This document shows positions 1 through 13,110 of a DNA stretch of 64,000 nucleotides, one piece after another. The notes under the pieces are model-generated. The model saw nothing but the letters and a program-made list of their open reading frames with translations. It did no database searches and was not told the DNA's origin. The stretch's first letter is position 1, and each line of letters begins with the position of its first letter. Position numbers and translations under genes: made by a program. The DNA comes from Nautilus pompilius (Eukaryota > Mollusca > Cephalopoda > Nautilida > Nautilidae): NCBI GenBank assembly GCA_018389105.1, contig JACATO010002134.1:477001-541000 (forward strand). The letters are read 5' to 3'.

Positions 1-3000
1 TTAAAATCAATAATGTAAAGTACAATTTTTCCTTAAAGCTGAATAAGTTATAAGGTCAATAAAAGGAGATGAATTTACCACTAAAAAAATGCAAAGCTAT
101 TTGAACTAAAATAAAAATTCACAGCATTATTGTGTGCATGTGTGCTGGGGGAAACTAAATTAAAATTGCAATCTAAGAAATGTCTAGGGGCTACTGAGGT
201 AAACTTAAGGCTGCTAAGAATAATTAACCAAATTACAATAACAAAAAACCAAGGCAATTTTGGAGCTGTTATACGAGACCATGACCGATACACATTGTGA
301 ATATTAATTACAGATGTGAAATTCTTGTTCTAAAAAGTACATTCAGATTTTAGGACAAACTAAACAGGTTCTCTAGAATCATAATGTGATTTAAATGTAG
401 TGTGGAAACGTAAGCTTAGTTTTTTTACTAGGCATTTTTAGATGGAGAACGACCAGTTTAAATTTATGAAATTGTTAAGGATATTGAATTTATAGCGCAA
501 CCACTTAATTTTTTCTGTACCAATAATTAAAATTAACAAAACCATCTGCAAAACTCGATAACAGTGAATAGTTCTTTAAAAAACAAAATTATAAATAATT
601 ATGATAAATTACCAGTGTCTTTAATAGACTTTAGGGGTTTTGTTTTCCTAGTGGAAAGTAGGTTGAGATAGTAATAGTAATGAATGTGTCTTTAGGTCTT
701 TGTGTGGTTGGAATACACATAGTTCATCCATAAGAAATTATGGCAGAAGGATCTTTTCACACTAGTGCACTTCCACAACATGCCTACAGTAAAATAATAT
801 TTCAAGGCTGCTTTTTTTCCCTCTCCAGCATATATGAGTATACACACAAAATGTATTCAGATACTGAGATGGATAAACCCAATTCGAGTCACCCCCCCTG
901 TTTTTTGTTGTTGATAGGGTTGAATTTTCTAATATCGATAGAATGTACTCTTTCTCAGGCTGATTTATTAGACTTTCACAGATAGTAATCATTTTGGAAG
1001 GTTTAGGGTATGAACAAAAATGTTATTTACGTGTAATTTGTTTACCAGGTGATTTTAAGCACAGTTTAATGTACCACATATGTAGCCGGTATATGCATGA
1101 GAGGAAAATATCCATCCATAGTTTGCAATAAATGAATTTCTAAACGTTTATTTTCCATTTTTATGAGTTGTTTAATAAAATAAATGTGCATATTTAAAAA
1201 AAAAAAATTTGCTGTTTTTTTTTTTTGTTGATCATAAAACCTAATTTCCAATTAACGTGTATATAATAATTGTTGCTTTTTTCGAAAGTAATTGTCTTGC
1301 ATCCGCTGAGCACGCCAGTTTATGCTAACAGCGCAGTAAATTCTTTAAAGCAGAAATGTCTTTAAAATATTTATTTTTCGAATCCAATTGTAGACTGAAT
1401 AGGAATAATATTTTTTTGTTTGTTTTGGGTGGACAATAAATGTTGACATTTTAAATATTTTTTTCTCTTGTGTTTTTATGATTTATACTCAGCTTGATTG
1501 ATTAAAATAGAATTTTAAATGAAAAAGAAAAAAAATGTGTGAGAGAAAGAGATTTAAGCAAAACGAAATGAACTAAAGAGAAAATATTTAAATGGATGCA
1601 CTTTAGTTTTCTATGTCAGTCAGTCAAGTCACAACTTTTCGAGAAAAATTCTTTTGTTTTTAATAGAATTCCGAATGAAGCTGCCAGATGAATATACTTT
1701 AAAACTTGTTATTTAGTAATTTGATATGAATGTTTGTATTTGTTGAATGAAAATTTACACTTCATTCTCTGTACCTGTTGACTGCATCCAAGACTCAAGT
1801 GACATTCAGTTTTCCATTTAATAAATTCTTGACATATGCAAAAAATATAATATTTTGTTGTGCAAAGTGATTTTGTTTTTTATTAGAATTAGTTTAATAG
1901 TTATAAACAATTCAATTTAGAAGCTATTGTTACAATGCTCACAGTATGCATTACAATCTATATTGTTAAGGAAATGTTGTGTTGACATTGTCTTCTGTAT
2001 TGAAAATGAGTCCCAGTGTTCTCATAAGATGGATGTTGAGAAGCTCAATCTAGAATATTTGCCCATCATGTTTTATAACTGTTCAAAATAATTTTTGTCT
2101 ACTAGTTCGACAAAGAATGCCTAAATAAATATTAAAAAATTGATTTAGAAACACTTTATCAATATACTAACAATGTGCATTTATAATTCATATTGTTACT
2201 ACAGATTCCACTTTGATTTTTAATACAGAGCTATGAGTCTCTGTATTTTTACTAAAAGCACTATTGCCACCAGGAGTAGTAACTATTAATTTAGTCAAAT
2301 GGTGCCCATCAAGATGATGAGAATACAGTTCATATTAAAAATAAAATTGGATTTTTTGAGTACTTATATATTTAGAAATGCTGTGAAAAATTTTAATGTT
2401 TCAAAAGTAATTTCTCATCTGACTTCTTCTTTAATACATTGATAGGAAAAAATTTTAAGTGATGCTGCCAGAGTGGGTAGAATAATTTAGATATTTATTT
2501 CAGAAAAATATTTAGCATCATTGATAATGAAGAAAGTTTTTCAAGAATTCAAAGTTCTAGGGGACATAATTTTCAACTGGCTAAAGTGTATTCAAGAAAA
2601 TATATTAGAAGTATTTCCTTAGCAAAAGAATTATAGAGGAATGAGAAACATCTCCAGTGACAGCCAATAATCATTAAAATAAAAAAAGTTTGGGGAGGCT
2701 AGATGGATATTTCTTCAGTTGGAGGGAGAAAAAGACCATATAAGCTGGCAGCTAGCTAGTTTCCTGTCTCCTCATATTATTTTAATTTCAAGGAACAATG
2801 CAGTCTATCAGTTAAAGAGATCCCACTGCACAGACTGTAAACAGAATGCAACCTGAATTTTATAAATGATTTTTACAGTTCAGAATGTCTAAGTAATTGT
2901 TCAGAAATTAACAATTAATCACTGTTATGGAAGAACAAAAAAAAAAACTAGATTTAAGTACTTTTTAATAACTTTTAACAGTGAGAACCAAATCACAAGA

Positions 3001-3835
3001 GAGAACTTGATTGTTATTTGTGATTTTTGATTTGCAAAGCAGCCACTTTAGTAAAATCGATGGACCACACTATACATGTCAAATTGAATTATCCTTCAAC
3101 TCCTTATTAATGATGCTAGTTTTAATAAAAATGTCTATACAGGGAAACATTTTTAGAAAAATAATAATAATAAATGGATTTTTATTTCTTTATTCATTTT
3201 ACTGTTACTTTGTGGTATGAAATAAGAACAACGCCGACATTTATTTTTGTTTTCTTTGTGATAACAATAAAAAAAAACAAAAATCGGTACTAATTAGCAA
3301 TAACATTTATTTGAATATCTGGAATGGAAAGTTTATTGAAGATGTTTTTGGTTAGTAGAAAAAACAAAAATTTATTATTCCAAACTTTGTAAAATTCATT
3401 TTGTTGGTTCAGATATTAAATTAAACCTTTTTTAAAAAAAAAAAAAATATATATATATATATATACTGGTCGCCATCATCGGAATTAGACCCTGCTGATG
3501 ATAAATAACAATACAGCTGTACAATGAAACAATATTAAAAAAAACAACAACAACAAACCGCGATAAGTAATTTAAGGGACTTGGGGGGGGGTTACACAGA
3601 ATTTCTCACGAAATTGTTTTGGTTTAAGTTACTTCCCCTTTTCCTGAATCACTTTTTACCCGCCAGGTTCAAACACAGAGTGGAGATATGTCCTTAGGAA
3701 GTGCACATCTGAAATATAGTAGCATCCATTCTTTCCAAAAAAAAAAAAAAAAAGAATAAATACCTGATTTATCAAAATTGGTTCTACATTAATAATCCCT
3801 ACTCCCCACCTATAACCAAAATACTTATTTCAGGT
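1..3835. other. AT-rich non-coding stretch
   Basis: No exon, RNA gene or transposon could be recognised. The short open frames here have no family motif and no flanking splice signals. The only structured parts are an A-run followed by a TA dinucleotide run at about 3430-3466 and a short G-run near 3583. It is either 5' flanking sequence of the GRIP gene or intergenic. Confidence 0.5.
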
Positions 3836-3859
3836 TGCTTCTCGCTTCGAGTTTAACTC

Positions 3860-3872
3860 GTTTCCTAGCAAC
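3860..3872. promoter_or_regulatory. X-box-like (RFX) motif
   Basis: GTTTCCTAGCAAC resembles the imperfect palindrome bound by RFX factors (GTNRCC, short spacer, RGYAAC), with one mismatch in the left half. It sits at the edge of the CpG-rich block, where such sites act. The match is short, so it is only suggestive. Confidence 0.25.
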
Positions 3873-4417
3873 GCGGTTGCTGCTCGCCCTCTGGCGGCCA
3901 GCGCCTTCCTCTCCCCCCCCCCCCCCCCTGGAGAAGGGCAGCAATAAGCGTGCTCCGGCGCCGAGTTCGATCTTGACAAGTTAGGATGCTGAGCTGGCGG
4001 CCGAACTGCCTCAGGGGAACGGACACCGAAGGTATCTTTTTGTGTTCTTCTTAGCTTTGTATCTCCAGGGATGAAGACCAAACAACAACAGGGACCCCCC
4101 CTCTCTCTCTCTCTCATCTCCCCCCCCCCCGGGGTGGAACTTTAAGTGCTCCTGTCACATGATTATGTCACCGATACAACTACGTGACGGTGCGACGATC
4201 TGTCGAACCTATCGCCAGGACCCAACTGTGTGTCCCGGCTGCTGCGGTTTGGCCCTTACTATGCGCCCCGAACGATTAGGCCGGGTCGGTTGGTGACTCC
4301 TCCTCGCTCGTCTTTCTGGCCCGGTTAGTGTGCGCGTGCATGCCTACCGCCACCACCTTTTGGCAGTCGGTTTTGTTAAATGTTCAAAATGAGAGACGAA
4401 AGAGATGGGGGCCCCTT

Positions 4418-4582
4418 CCCACACACACACACACACCACCACTCCCTTCCCCTTTCGCCCCCTCCAACACTCCCTTCCCCTTTCGCCCCCCCACACACCA
4501 ACACTCCCCTCCCCTTTCGCCCCCCCACACACCAACACTCGCCCCCCACACACCAACACTCCACTCTCCCCCCCCCCCCCCG
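4418..4582. repeat. C/CA-rich imperfect tandem repeat
   Basis: A CA run is followed by roughly 30-bp units built from CACCAACACTCCC, CTCCCC and TTTCGCCCCC, repeated about four times and closing in a C run and CGCGCGCACGCG. The overlapping Pro/His/Thr-rich and Gly/Val/Cys-rich open frames on both strands come from this low complexity and are not genes. Confidence 0.75.
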
Positions 4583-4698
4583 CGCGCACGCGTTCGTCGG
4601 TTTCTCTCCCCGCTATCGTAGTCTCTGGTTTATTCCCGGACGCCCTCCCTAAGTGTAGCAACGGGATCTCGCCAAGCCTTCTTCTGAGCGGCGACACG

Positions 4699-4765
4699 AT
4701 GTCGAGACACCTCAGGTGTCCGACCCGGCAGTCTCTACCTGGGAAAAGGGGCCGATCTACCTCAG
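4699..4765 (+). CDS. candidate alternative first coding exon of GRIP (speculative)
   Basis: ATG at 4699 has an A at -3 and opens a 22-codon frame MSRHLRCPTRQSLPGKRG... rich in Arg, ending TCA G before a CAG|GTGCTT donor at 4766. The overhang is one base (G), exactly what the exon at 39590 needs to give a Glu codon (G+AA), producing ...STS-E-TVHYRP. Its position inside the CpG-rich block suits a first exon. Against it: phase agreement alone has a one-in-three chance, the donor is mediocre, and I know no family match for this peptide. It would be an alternative to the 10766 start, as vertebrate GRIP1 also has alternative N-termini. Confidence 0.2.
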
Positions 4766-5020
4766 GTGCTTGAATCAAGGCGCACTTCCAGCAGCAGACT
4801 GTAAGCGAGCTCGCTCGCACTGAGACTGCTACAACCAGCATGTCTGAAATCTCGTTGGATGTGTACTTCGAGGGGGGTGGTGGTGGTGTGTGTGTGTGTC
4901 AAGATCTTTACATAAGGGACCTACTACTGCCTCTTTGCACACGACTGTGACCATGCCTGTAACTTCTCGGACAGATGTGGAAAACGTTTTAAAACCCTTT
5001 CCTAAATAACGCATTCGAGA

Positions 5021-6060
5021 AGCAAAGATGCAAAGTTATTTCATCTTCCCAAATCTAATTGAACGATGTCAGTTGTCACGCTAGCAGCACCATGACAGAG
5101 GCTGAGGTAAATTTCTAGGACTTACTGTAAAATCAGTCAAATGAAAAAGACGGTTAGGCTCCTTAGGGCCAGTCAGTTTGATCTATCGAAACAGTAGCTT
5201 GATATGGAATACTACTTGTGGGAAATTATTTATTCATTAGATATGCAGTAAGTAAAAATATTTAAAAAAAAAAAACAAACTTAAAATAATAGGTTTACCA
5301 TTATTTTATTCCAAATCTTATCCAAAAATATTGTGCTTTTTAATTAGAAATGTTTGAGCCTAAAAACACAACAACAAACTGCTCAGACATCTGACTTAAT
5401 GTTCATTTCAACAAAATGGTTGGTATATGCAAAAGGATCATGTTCATCAGCAGTGATGATATGTGTATAATGACTAATCAGTATCTGCTTTCTACATCAT
5501 AGTCATGACACTGTTAGCTGTAATGGTTATGAATGAAGATTCAGTAAGTTTGTGCTTGCCTGCCACAATGAAATGTAGTTATCACTTTAAATGAACTTAG
5601 TTGGTTGGCTCCCTACCTGTGCTACATGTACCTCTGGTGGTAAGTGAACATACCAAAAATATACAAAACCTTTTTCTTTCCATTGCTAAAGCTAATTAAT
5701 AAAATTAATATTAAAATTTAAATTTTAATTTAGTGTCTAGTAACATTCTATTTCATGTTTGCCTATTTTATGCATCATTTCACATGCAAAGTTTAAATGT
5801 TTTCTTTGAGTGGGCTCACCAGGCACCCAACTCCATCTTCTCCCCTCAATTTTTCTTTGGTGACTTAGATTGTCTATTGTAGTGTTACAGAAATAAAAAT
5901 AGTTGGTGAATCCCTGTAGTGCAGGTTTTCAGTTTTAATTTTAGCATTGCATGTTAGTAAAATAAAGTATTAATAATGTTGGTGGTACTATTAATAATAT
6001 TTAATAGTATTTAACCAATAACATGCTTGGTCAAGCAATTGTCTCTCACAGAGACTGGGT

Positions 6061-6092
<32 letters not shown>

Positions 6093-6555
6093 TGTAGAAG
6101 AGACATAAAAAACAACACCAGTACATAAAATATCTTCATTATTTTGCTTTTCTTAAAAGTTAGCAATGTGCTTGGACTTTTCACTTGGTCAGACAAACTT
6201 TATATTTGTCTAAATTGAACTTTATAAGTGAAATATTTATTGGTTTTAAAAAAATCAAGAGTTACTTCCCCTTACATGATATACTGTAAATTTCTTAAAT
6301 ATCAAATTTCTACTTTTAAAAATGATAATCAAAAAATCTAATCTCAGTTAAGAAATTTAGTAAAATATTTGTTAAAATATCTAGTCATGTGTGTAAGCAA
6401 ACGTGCCCTGATATGCTGACCAGATTTAGTCTTTAAAAAATAATTTCTTATGTTTGGGGGGGGGGAGGGGATAGTGTCTTCTGATTTTGATTTTGTTTAT
6501 AAGTCATCAAGTATATGGCACAACATTTCTACAAATCTAAGCCAACTTTGTGCAG
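5021..6555. other. non-coding, nothing recognised
   Basis: AT-rich sequence with an A-run plus TA-run at 6061-6090 and a G-run at 6456-6470. No exon, RNA or transposon signature was recognised. Confidence 0.5.
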
Positions 6556-6559
6556 TTTT

Positions 6560-7010
6560 TTCTTAGTCAGAATTGTCGACTCACTGACTGTATATCCCAT
6601 TACATAAATACATTTCCTAGTGCCTACAGTTTGGGTATAAATAGCACATGGCACATTTAAAAATTCTTATAATAAGGTTATATCGAAAATTCACTTTACA
6701 TCTTAAACAACAAGCTCAGCAGGATTGAGATCTGGAGCCTGATGTGGCCTATTTATCAGTTTCAGAATTACCACCACCTTTTTGTGATGCTTAATGTTTA
6801 TTGAGTTTTCCAGTGTGCTTGAGGTTACATACTGTCTTGTTGCTTGGCGAGATAAAGCCAAGGTTTTTCAATTAATGTCCCTGGTGTGGAAAAATTGCAC
6901 AGTACTTTTTATCTGTGAGAATCCTATCAACTTTGATTAACTTTCCAACTCAAGAATCAGTAGGAAACAAAAGCTCTACACACTCAGATTTCATCCTCAA
7001 CCATAAACTG
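6560..7010 (-). mobile_element. Tc1-like transposase relic
   Basis: Read on the minus strand, pieces of a Tc1/IS630-type catalytic domain are visible: a KHTGKLNKH segment (family form: DNDPKHTSKL), then about 75 bases on, QAPDLNPAELV (family form: PPQSPDLNPAELVWDEL) that carries the third acidic catalytic residue. The frame is broken by several stops and shifts. No terminal inverted repeats could be placed, so the limits are approximate. It is an inactive, old DNA transposon fragment in intergenic or intronic DNA. Confidence 0.5.
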
Positions 7011-10000
7011 AACACATCACACAACCAACCCAATGAATATTTTGCCAGCTTCTCATTGGCCAGCCTGTCTTCTCTCTGAAGCAAAGACTTCACATTGGCT
7101 CTCATCTTAAACATTGATGGTTATGTGATCTTGATGCTTCCTTGTCCATTTTATTTATTTCCAACCTTTAGAAGGCTTAAAGTGCAGAACAGTTGTAAAG
7201 ATATTCTAATTGATTTATAATTCAATAATTTTGCATTTCAAATGTCAGGGTATCAAAAATATGTACAGCAGTCAACAAGTAAAAAAAAAAGGAGAATATT
7301 TTGATGAAAAATGTTTTGTGTGATCAAAGTTCCAATACATACTTATACTAATATGTTTTGTCATGTGTATAATTTCTAACAGTTATATACTAATGTACAT
7401 ATAACCACATGCACAAATAAATAATATATTAATAACACTTATAAATTGAGTATATATGATGCATTTCAATGGTGAGTCCACAAATATGGCTGCTGGTATA
7501 ATCAGACTTCATTCACATTTAAATGCGCAATGATACATTTTTAGGAATTAAAAAAAAATGAATGAAGAACAAATTAATGTTGAAAAAGTTTCTTCCACTG
7601 AAGCCTGAACTTTGAACTTTTATTTTTGCTTTAAGTACAAGCTGCCTCAACACTTCTTACTGGCTTTGTCCTAAATGTTGCCTTTGCATGAGGGAGGATA
7701 GGTGCAGACAACTATGTCTTATCAATTTCTCCTGGCAGTAATTTTTCCTTCCCCAGGGATAGTTCAGACAGACAGACTGACATTGTGGCAGCTTCATTAT
7801 GAGAAGGGATAAAGAGGGTCTCAAACCCCTGCTGAAACCTGATCAGAGAGGAGGGGTCAGCCCTCAATGGACTTAGTTACTCAACTCTCCTGACTGTGGA
7901 GAGACAGGAGTATGTTTAGAAGTCATCACTGGGGTCTGACTTAAAGCAGAGAAAATGTGTGAGGAGGGGGGTACTGAGGACCAGACTTTCTGAGGTTTGT
8001 TCCTTCACCCCTCCAACCCCTTTCCTAGAACCCCTACCATTCATGTTCTAAACCAGCAGGGGTCAGTGCTCCCTCTTCATTGTGATTGTGTAGAGCACCA
8101 GTGGGGCTGGGATTTTAGTAACAAAATAGTTGGATTATCCCTTTACCACATGTACACTGATGAGATATTACTTTGGTCATCTTCAGGGTGTTTGTTACCA
8201 CTAAGAAAAGTATTTTCATGGACACCTGTAATTACATTGGCCACCACAGTGTAATTTATATAGCTGTGTAAAATGTCTTACATAGATGGCAAGTAATTTC
8301 AATGGTGGATGGGGAGAGTTATTGAGTTTTGACGAGCTATCCCCCTCAGCCAGCTGACCTAAAATCTGATGCCCCCTTCCTCAAAACTACATTTACATTA
8401 GATAAAAAATGTTAAATATTTTTGGATAATTCTGACGATGACATCCCTTAAAGAAAAAGAAAGGTTCCCCTCTCTACTGAACTCCTGGATTTGTCACTTT
8501 AAGTGCCCCATTTGTTAGGCACTGCAAACATTGGTGTAATTATTTGCTACATTGATTTGCAGTAGATATTAATTTAGTGGATACAACTGGGATCGAACTT
8601 ATGTTAATTAAAGTGGTTATGGAGTTGCTTTCTTTTCTTACATCCTAACTTACTGTGATAGTTACTATCAATCTGATATAATATACACTGATGTAAAATA
8701 GTAGTTTAAAAAAGTGTGCTTAACACCAATAATAACAGCAAGTTTAAACACCACATCATTTTATCATTAGTTTTGTCTGATGCCATATTGTTTACTCGTG
8801 ATGTAATGTCATGATTTCAATAAAGCGGTTGTGCGGAATTAGAAATAATCTTAAGGTTACTTTTCTGCTGGGCACTCTTATAGAAGTTCCTCTCCAATTA
8901 TCTGCATTTTGAATTCTAAATATTATTATAGTCATATTGTCTTGGATCTAATAAATTGTCAACTCTACTGTACTTTTTTGAATCATCACTTACATAATTT
9001 TTGGTAAATCTGAGCAGGTTATTGGTTTTTCTATTATCACATTTTGGAAATAGTTTCTCAATTATTGGCAGAAATAAACTTATTCACTTTAACTTAGATA
9101 ATTGCTGTGACCATAGTTCTGCATTATTTGTGTATTAGTATACATTTTTCTCAAATCATTTTCCCATTCAGGTTTTCCATTAATATATTTTTTTTCTCGA
9201 TTTTACTGTTGTTATTTTTTAAACCAATCAACATGAAGGAAACAAATAGAAAACATCCTTTGGTAAGGTATTGTTGATTGGTCAAAATTGAAACAACCTG
9301 CAGTCGTTGTTTAGCAGCTAGTGAAATAGTGTGCTTTACATCCTAAAAAGGAAAGGAAAAAATATTGCAAAAAAAAAAAGAGAAAGAACTGGGTGAGACT
9401 GAAATTCTGGAAATAAATTTTAAAGAAGATCCTGCAGGAAGAAGCATTCAGTGGAAAGGAACCCAAAGTCAAAATCAATACAAGCACAGGTTTCTGAACT
9501 CTGGAGAGATTCACTTAGCAGTTTTAATGTGTACTAAGTAGTGTTTTATTGTACTTGCAGTGTAATGTCCATCCAGCTGGACAATCATCAATGTTGGCAA
9601 GAATGCACAGTATTGGCTGAGTTTAATATCAACAGTAGAGCCCTGAAGTCCATGCAAGATAACAACACTTTGTACTTTCATGGTCTGTCGGAAACTGTCC
9701 TGTGCATTCGGATTAAAGTTTAGCAAAGAAGAGACAATTAGTTTTTCAAAGTACCATGAGCCAGAAACATTTCTTTGTAGGTTAAAAATTTAAAAAAAAA
9801 AAACTTTATTCAGTGTCTAAGAAACAAATGAACAAGATATATACATTTCTGTGCCTTTTTTTTTTTTTTTTGCTCTAAAAGTACCATCATATTTGTAAAC
9901 AAAAAAAAAAATTCAAGATAACCACTAAATAGCCTAGCTGAGTCTTACATATATTAATAGTCATTTGCAACACACCATTAATTTTTTATATAAAATTTTA

Positions 10001-10190
10001 AAAATCCCTAAAGTTTTAATTACAGTTGGAAGAAGGAAGAAAATATAAGGTTATATTTTACACATTTTAAAGACAAAACAGCATTAGTTGATATTGGAAT
10101 TTTAATTTTATTTTTATCATTTTTTAATGAATAGTCAGATATTTTAAAATCTATTTTATTAGTACCTTAGATAAAAATATAATTTAATTC
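7011..10190. other. non-coding, nothing recognised
   Basis: A modestly GC-richer stretch (about 7600-8500) has no long frame or repeat I recognise; the rest is AT-rich. Open frames at 9311-9726 overlap on opposite strands and show no family motif. Homopolymer A and T runs occur at 9370, 9790, 9860 and 9900. Confidence 0.45.
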
Positions 10191-10271
10191 TCTTTATGAT
10201 TAATATTAGCAGAGCCATTGCAATCCTGCTACCAATTAAGTTGGAATTAATGTTTTGGGAAATTTCTTCAG

Positions 10272-10411
10272 ATGTGGTGAAGAAGAAAGAGACTTTAATG
10301 GATGTCCAGGGAGCTGTAGTATTCCCCAGGTTTGGATGTACCCTACTAATTACCAGGAGAGGGAGAGAGAAACTCCCTAAAAAAAATGAAAGCAGTAGTA
10401 GCATTGAAGAT
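10272..10411 (+). other. possible upstream exon with strong splice signals (unproven)
   Basis: A pyrimidine-rich acceptor (AAATTTCTTCAG, ending 10271) and a textbook donor (GAT|GTAAGTAG at 10412) bracket an open frame reading ...RRGREKLPKKNESSSSIED. The frame stays open from 10196 to the donor. The donor leaves a complete codon, which would fit a downstream acceptor at 10718 that also opens in phase 0 (NPGRFRRDLNAK...). The peptide has no family similarity that I recognise, so this may be a 5' exon of GRIP, an untranslated exon, or chance. Confidence 0.2.
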
Positions 10412-10717
10412 GTAAGTAGAAGATGACTGGCCAGCCAGTCTGTTCCTTCATACATGTGGCATAAATTCTGATGGTATCTCAGTTTTCATCATCTAGGAGG
10501 GGGGGGGGACCACAAAAACATCAAAGCTGGACTGTGCGGAGCAGATGTGGATTGGACTGTCGCTTTTTTTCCTTGCTTAGCCAGCTCTATATGGAACTTT
10601 TAAAAAAATATATTCAACTTGAACAACATCTAAAACTGCTTGATAATCTAACTTGAACAAAAGAGGAAAGGAACGGAAGAGTCTGTTTGAGTAACAGACT
10701 GTGGATCTGTTTCACAG

Positions 10718-10856
10718 AACCCAGGACGTTTTCGAAGGGATTTGAATGCCAAGATTCATTTCCCCATGGGTCGGCTGGCCAAGTTGTGGCTTTGGATAAG
10801 ATCACACAACAAGCGACTGCCACTGCGACCACACTGGAACAGTTGCCAAGAATATG
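10718..10856 (+). CDS. candidate first coding exon of GRIP-like scaffold
   Basis: An ATG at 10766 (CCCCATGG) opens 30 codons, beginning MGRLAKLWLWIRSHNKRLPL, and runs into a strong donor ATATG|GTAAGCT at 10857. The one-base overhang (G) matches the exon at 39590, so the product would read ...NSCQEY-E-TVHYRPAADITVPDLVD into PDZ1. A short basic, Trp/Leu-rich first exon ahead of a linker and PDZ1 recalls the vertebrate GRIP forms starting MIAVSFKCRC or MLAVSLKWRL (recalled from memory). The segment also has more CpG than its surroundings (CGTTTTCG, GGTCGG, AAGCGACTGC). A possible acceptor (GATCTGTTTCACAG, ending 10717) means it could instead be an internal exon, the frame being open back to 10691. 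Start choice between 10766 and an upstream exon is unresolved. Confidence 0.45.
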
Positions 10857-12845
10857 GTAAGCTAATCAAGTTTCCCATTCCTCCTCCTATCCCTGGTTCC
10901 ACCATTTGTCCAGTCCTGATGGTTGCTGCTGCTGTAATCTACTGGTTATTTTCAAACCTGACTTGGGGTGTCTTATGTTCCAGATACCAACTAGTGTTGT
11001 TGTTGTTGTTTTTTTCCTTCTTCCTTTTCTCCTGGGGGGGGCTCAGATCTGGGTCAGACTCTTTCCTGGCTAGCTTCGCCTTCTAGAACCAAGTTTGTTG
11101 GGTATACTGTGGAACTGCTGCTATGCACTGTTGAGAAAACACTCAGCAGGATAAATTCTTGTACTTCAGCACACAGCATTTTGACCACACTAATGATGCT
11201 GCACTCATGACATGATGTGCAAGTTAAACATCCAAAACAATATACAATTTAAAAAATCAAATTTCCTCTTTTTTCTATTTTCTTTCAGACTGAATTTTAT
11301 ACAAGGAATATCGGAGTTTTAAGCTTTGTGATTTCTTATTGTTTTTGTTGTCCTTTCTTACATTAAAAAAATAAATTAACTTTAGTAACTCTTTAAAGTT
11401 GCCAAGGGAAGATAAGCAGCCAAATTGACCTTGTTAGACATGATTCTGCAGTAGACCATCCACAGCTTTTTCCTGGAGGTGCTAAAGGGGCATTAATCTT
11501 GTGTTGTTAAAAATGAGTTTATATATAACTTGAAGGTTGCTTGTCACTTTTGTTCAGAGGAGCTTAGAAAACAGTCATTTTCTCTCTAATTTCATTGAGA
11601 TAAAAGGTTATGATAAATACAAAATGTTAAGATTTAAAAAAAAAATTGAAGCTGCTGAGAGTATGCTCCTGTTGGTTGACCATCCCTTGGAATAAATATG
11701 AGAGAGGTGTCTAAAGTAAAGAAACACTCCGTTTGTGAAGGAGCCATTTTATTTCTGTACGGGTGAAAGTGATGCTTGGATCAGTACAACGTCGACATGG
11801 CTTTACTTTATTCATTGTATCAACATCAGCCTCACAGATGTAACCATCAATTTGAATCTGGTCTTCATGTACAACTGACCAACAGAAGAGACTAAAATAA
11901 AAAGAAATACTGCCGTCTTAAGTGAGGAAAGTACCTACTAGAAGTCTTCTGGTAAGGAGGGGTTTGGGGATTAAATGATGTCATTGGTTTAACACAGTAT
12001 AGACCCACAAGAATCAAGTTGTAGCCATCATTCTCAAAACTTGCCTAAAATGATGTATTTCTCTTTGCTATTAAGCTGTTTTTCTTAAATAAAATCTTGT
12101 TTCTCCCCAGCATAGTTTCCTTTCTTTACCAGTTGGTTGTGTAAACTCCCTCCAGTTCCCCACACTATGCTTCTTGCCAGAGTAGGCTGGCTCTCTGTAG
12201 AGACTGGTGAATTAAAAAAAAAACACGTTTTTTTGTTGTTTTTCCCTAGCCCTTCTCGATGATGGCATTTGCAGGTAAAATGTAATCAACCACAAAGATC
12301 TGTAAAGATGTTTAGAACAGATATGTCCCCAATACACACTCAACTAAGTACCTATTTCATTAACTAGTTTGGTAAACATTACTTAATGGGTAAATAACGC
12401 CTTTATGAAACTTTGTCTGAAGGGGCATGTGGTAGAAACAAGGTTGACGAATGGCAGATGTCCATGAAATAATGGCCTAAGTTTTTTAATCAGACTTGGA
12501 AAAAATGGTGGGAAAGAGAAGTATTTAACTTATGAACTCTAAATAAATTGCTTAATTTGTGTTTGGTTTAATTGTAAGGGTTTGAAGTATAACATTTAGG
12601 CTTTGATTTTTTGTTTATTTTAAAGCTATTAATATGCTTCATTTTATCATTGTCATTAGAATTTGCTCACCTCATTGCAACATTGTTTTCATATGTATAT
12701 ATGTTTGTGTGACATAGATATGCTTGGAAAAACTTTATTTATTTATAGCAGTAGTGAACTTAACATCCCCTATTGGGACTTGTTACATAAGCGGTTCTAT
12801 TAAGTGAACAGGTATTTTGACTACTTACAATATCCTGAAAATAAG
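10857..12845. other. intron start, nothing recognised
   Basis: Follows the strong GTAAGC donor at 10857. Contains pyrimidine-rich runs and G-runs (about 11033) but no recognisable exon or repeat family. Confidence 0.4.
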
Positions 12846-12850
12846 AACTA

Positions 12851-13110
12851 GGGGTAGTGGTAGATTACTGGACTACTAAAGTTAAATGACCCTTGTTTGA
12901 TTTCTGCAGGGGACTGGCTTGATATGGCATAGATTTCTGGCATGGTTTCTTCTGGCTTTTCTTTATTAGTCTCTTCCTCCTGTGAGGGTTTCCTCACACA
13001 TCCAAAATATGAAGTTCTAACAGATTTACCTGCCAAAGTGAGAAGTGCCAGGCCCCATTGGCCTAGCATTGATTCTCCCTTGCCTTCAGATCTGTAGCAC
13101 AGACTGAACC
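12851..13110 (+). repeat. tRNA-headed SINE, copy 1
   Basis: The 5' part carries degenerate RNA polymerase III boxes (A box GTAGTGGTAGATTACTGG, B box near TTGTTTGATTTC). It is followed by the family body: GGCATGGTTTCTTCTGGC, a GGGTTTCCTC-CACATC segment and GATTTACCTGCCAAAG. The same order is seen in at least nine other places in this window. Diverged, hence probably old and inactive. Confidence 0.65.

Larger units (their letters stand above)
3836..5020. promoter_or_regulatory. GC/CpG-rich block, probable promoter region
   Basis: This block is strikingly richer in G+C and in CpG dinucleotides than the AT-rich remainder of the window, with clusters such as CTCGCTTCGAG, ACGCGG, GGCGGCC and GTGACGGTGCGACGA. 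It also holds C-runs and a CA/CCCC-rich imperfect tandem at 4418-4582. Unmethylated CpG-rich segments of this size usually mark transcription start regions in animals, so I infer a promoter and 5' exon zone, most economically that of the + strand GRIP gene downstream. An RFX/X-box-like half-palindrome (GTTTCCTAGCAAC, 3860-3872) and a CRE/E-box-like ACGTGACGG near 4182 lie inside. No TATA box is evident. Direction of transcription cannot be read from sequence alone; a divergent minus-strand transcript is equally possible. Confidence 0.55.

Noticed and set aside
4344-4841. 165-residue minus-strand frame rich in Gly/Val/Cys
   Set aside because: Most of it translates the C/CA tandem at 4418-4582; overlaps several equally long frames on the plus strand.
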